From the NCBI GenBank assembly GCA_963556495.2, contig OY747702.1, positions 6,761,001 through 6,825,000 of the forward strand: a stretch of 64,000 bases of DNA, in the 5' to 3' direction. The notes under the pieces are model-generated. The model was not told the origin of the DNA. It searched no databases and worked only from the letters and a program-made list of their open reading frames with translations. Origin of the DNA: Valencia hispanica. Its lineage: Eukaryota; Chordata; Actinopteri; Cyprinodontiformes; Valenciidae. The position numbers were made by a program, and so were the translations under genes. This document shows positions 60,576 through 64,000 of this stretch, piece by piece; the first letter of the stretch is position 1, and each line of letters begins with the position of its first letter.

Positions 60576-61265
60576 AGTGCCAAAAAACAACATGACCCAG
60601 GATGGACAGTCGTCGCCTTTGGCTGAGTGGGAATATGAGGATGGAGAAGAGAGGCTGTCTGAGGTCCTTACGACTCTACTACAGTATCTAGCTAAAGTAT
60701 TCATACTCCTTTAATTTTGTCACATTTCAACCCCCAACTGTCCTCCCCCAAGATCAATTCTTGATCAAATCACCTTTGGATCTGACAGGTATTCTTCCAG
60801 AATTGTCTTGTACTTAGCTACATTCATCTTCCCATCAACCCTGACCCAGCATCCCTGCCCAACCTGCAGCACTCCTACACATGTTTTACCATGGTGTGTT
60901 CAGAGTGATGTGCATGTTACAGAGTGTTTTGCATGTAGGCCAAATACTCTGTTTTGGTTTTCTCTGAGCAGAGCACCTTCTGTCACATGTTTGCTGTGTT
61001 CCCTATAGGGCTTGTGACAAATTGCGCTTGGGAACTTTCATTGATTTCACTTAACAATTAGGATTTTATTACCTGAGCTGTGAATTTCTGCTACAAGTAC
61101 TGTCTATGATCCATTACATTAAAGAAAAACAAACACTAATTCAATACAATGTGATTTATTTCTCAACCACGATTTAAATTTCAGATTTGGTTTAACAGAA
61201 TACAATTTAATTTGAAATGAAAAGTTAGGCTGATGTGAAGCATTACAATTTAAGTCAGTATATTA
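60576..61265. other. Spacer
   Basis: No recognisable feature. Confidence 0.4.
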
Positions 61266-61475
61266 TATATATTATATAGTGCCAACTCCCAACACATGTC
61301 ATCTCAAGGCACTTTACAAGAAAAGTAATTTCAATTCAATCATCCATACATTCCAATTAATAATTCGGTTCATTATTCCAATCAGTTTAACTTTTGTGTC
61401 TAAGGATTGCATTCCTTTTCCATTAAATTATGCTGTCATGTTATTTATGATAATAGTCCCCTTTAGCAGGCATAG
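61266..61475 (-). repeat. L2-type 3' UTR fragment
   Basis: ATATTATATAGTGCCAACTCCCAACACATG ... CAAGGCACTTTACAAGAAAAGT is a diverged copy of 21148-21215, ending at the same tail. Confidence 0.75.
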
Positions 61476-61485
61476 GACCGTTTAG

Positions 61486-61990
61486 GCAAGGCAAGTTTAC
61501 TTTTATTTCAGCAATATGGCAATTCAAGGTGCTTTATTTGATGAAAATAACAAACAAATAAGAAACACTACATGGCAATGGCAAAATAAAGGAAAGTGAT
61601 GAAAAGTTGGAATACATAATAAAATGAATGATGTTCCAGTCAATATTGATCAATGGCAGCTCCAAACAAATGGGTTTTTAGCCTCAATTTGGGAACTCAG
61701 GATTTGAGCAGTTTTGCAGTTTTCTGGAAGTTTGTTCCAGATTAGAAGTGCATAAAATCTGAAAATTGCTTACCCGTGTTTGGTTCTTGGTGATGCAGAT
61801 TAGATTTGAACAGGAGGACCTAAGTTCTCTGGAAGGTTGATAAGTATTTTATATATTTTGGTGCTAAGCCATTCAGTAATTTATAAACCCAAAAAAGTAT
61901 TTTGAAGAACCTTTGAACTTAGTTCTAGTGAGGACGCAAGCAGCAGCGTTCTGGATCAGCTGAAGCTTTAGACACTGTTGCAGTAATCAA
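61486..61990 (-). mobile_element. L2-type LINE 3' fragment, decayed
   Basis: Minus-strand fragment ending in the CTTGCCTTGCC tail at 61486-61496. It holds traces of the C-terminus (AACAAACTTCCAGAAAACTG) and of the TCCAGAACGCTGCTGCT (QNAAA) region near 61950. Order and spacing show internal deletion. Confidence 0.65.
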
Positions 61991-64000
61991 TTCGACCAAA
62001 ATTAAAACTTAAATAAGTGTATTTAAAAATAATTTATGTAATAATTACGATAATTCAGTTTATCTCTATAGCGCTATAGCTCTATATCTCAAGGCACACT
62101 GCAAAAAACACCCCTTTTGGAAACAGAAATGCATTTTCAACCTGTGTTTACACTCAGAAACAGCATTTATGCCCTCAGAGATGTGTTGGCATCATCGATT
62201 GTCCAAGCGCTATTTGCATGCTTGTTTTTACAAGCTCAATTACTGCTCTATGTAGAAGTTAGAACATAGAAAGCTACTCTGAGTGGATAGGATTTGGGGG
62301 AACTACTGCCCCCTACAGGTTTGGCATGTCTATGAATGTGCTTAACAACACACATGCGGTTAGGTGTGGACGGAAATTTCTTTTAAAACGAAGTGGTGAA
62401 AATATTTGTTTTTTTTTTAAACCGGCTACGTGTGCACATAGCCTTAGTTTCAGATTCTTGGTTTGGGATACAACATTACAAGTTTTTTTTTTTATATGGG
62501 GACTGGAGTGAAAGAGGGATTTAAGCAACACATTTACAGAACAATGAGATTGACAGCTACTCAAACTGTTGCTTGGCACTGCTGAGATTACACACAGAGC
62601 AGATGGTTAATGAAAAGAAAACGTTTCTCTGCTTCTGGAAAACTCCACATTGATCAAGTCACCAGCAACAACAGGATGATAGTCACACTCACCAGGGAGG
62701 GTGTGTGCTCAAACATATGGCAGTGGTAATAAGCATGCACATACATAATGATGCATACGTACTACATGCAGGGAGAGTGGTAATTTGAATCGAGTTTACA
62801 GGCAGATTGATTTTCCTTCAGGCAGTAGGTTGAGTACAGGACAGATTGCAACCTAAACAAACGACCTGATGCAGCAAGATTCAAGCCTCCGTGAGAATAC
62901 CTTTATGCCTGCAGTTAACTCACTAAAATGTCTGCCTCAGAGAAAGACACAAAATACTGCTTAACTCATTCCGTTTGGAGCTGTAAAATATCTGCTGTGC
63001 CTACTTTTAACTAGCAGAAAACCTGTATGTTATTCCAGGCCTTGTGTAGTAAATAAAACAAGCAAAAAGGGGGAAAAAAAAAACTTTCAAAAGATCTGTG
63101 GGAACTCCATTTGCTTCTATCTCGTCATCCTGCTTGCCATGGGAATTACTCCTGTCAAACTGTGATGAGAATGAGTCCAAGGGTGTTTTTAATAGAGCTT
63201 GTCAGTATGGGACTGATGAAAACACACTGATATCTGAAAATTCATTTGATGTTGGCACAAAGCAGAACACACACATACACAGGCAAACACCAGCAGAAAG
63301 AGATGCTATGTTTACTACACCTCTGAGCTCCTTCCTATAACGTATTCACTGTGTTAAACAAGCCTTAGTCTTTAAAGTAAGATTAAACTGGTAGTAAATG
63401 TACAGTTTTTCAAACAAAATATGAAAAAAGCTCAGTATCATGTAGGCAGAGAATCATATTAAAATATGCCGACTATAGTATAAATATTGGGCTTTAAAAT
63501 GAAGGAGTCGACTAGTGTCCCCTAGTGTGAAATACTCTTACTGTTGGTGTGATATGCAGTTCTCAAACAAGCCTAAATGAACTGGATTCTCTGGGAGAAC
63601 TGCATTCATCTCAAGTTCCTAACAATCCTAAACTAAGTTTCCAGTGATTTGTACTCTCCAGTGGATACGTCCTGCTGACAATGCAGCACCAGATAACCGC
63701 ACAGGGCTAGTATAGGGAGAGAGGATCCTTTGAGCTCCACATTATTGAGTACCCTAATACATCGTTAATGATATTCTGTTATTTAGAAGCATGCCACAAT
63801 GTCCCATTCATGCATTATTTTGCTTTAGCTATTCTTTAGTTTAGCAGCTAAACCCACTCATCCAAAGCTTTCTTTAAAACTGATCCTTATTTTCTGTTTT
63901 AGCCTCTGAAAACGGCTGAAACTGTTGGTTATTTTGAATGTTGGACCAGGTTAACATGGAAAGATAGTGAGTCCAGTTAAACACACTTAAGCCAAATACT
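61991..64000. other. Right-hand end of the window, no gene recognised
   Basis: A short L2-tail-like piece (GCGCTATAGCTCTATATCTCAAGGCAC) occurs near 62068. The rest has only short frames without any family signature. Confidence 0.45.

Overview
The window is vertebrate nuclear DNA, almost certainly from a ray-finned (teleost) fish. It contains a split gene with canonical GT/AG introns and many fish-type transposable elements: L2/CR1-like and Rex1-like LINEs, tRNA-derived SINEs, Tc1, hAT, PIF/Harbinger-like and TTAA-flanked DNA elements. Nothing looks prokaryotic: there are no operons, no ribosome-binding sites and no CRISPR array.

One host protein-coding gene is visible, on the + strand. It is the 3' part of a GDNF-family receptor alpha (GFRA) gene. 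Six coding exons (2731-2802, 4362-4716, 13086-13195, 15835-15969, 23378-23514, 42072-42293) join in one frame (phases 1/1/2/1/1/0) to give about 342 residues. These are the end of the domain-1 linker, cysteine-rich domains 2 and 3, an acidic stalk and a hydrophobic C-terminal GPI-anchor signal. The signal peptide and domain 1 must lie upstream of base 1. The paralog is not settled; features of GFRA3 and GFRA4 are mixed. The introns, up to 18.6 kb long, are packed with transposons.

Layout: 1-4716, first two visible exons. 5408-10500, two or three minus-strand LINE blocks and a strand-asymmetric GT-rich repeat. 13086-15969, two exons with a perfect 28-bp foldback between them. 16630-17204, a TTAA-flanked MITE. 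About 17.9-21.0 kb, a + strand L2-type LINE with an open ORF1 and a truncated ORF2. 23378-23514, exon. 24194-29176, a Russian-doll DNA transposon: an outer TTAA-flanked element, a small foldback, and an inner element with long inverted repeats, Harbinger-like coding traces and an asymmetric 233-bp tandem expansion. 29.4-41.6 kb, a mosaic of L2 tails, Tc1 debris, SINE heads, an LTR-like block, a hAT element with a perfect 8-bp target duplication, and a Rex1-like LINE. 42072-42293, terminal exon followed by a probable long 3' UTR. 44.3-53.3 kb, non-coding with microsatellites. 53.6-57.6 kb, a Rex1-like LINE split by another LINE in the opposite orientation. 57.9-62 kb, a tRNA-SINE and several L2 pieces.

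The only genes that could work together are the host receptor exons. The transposon ORFs are mostly broken relics. The items most worth a second look are the nested element at 24.2-29.2 kb, the perfect hairpin at 14.3 kb, the LINE ORF1 at 17.9 kb and the divergent tail of the GFRA protein.
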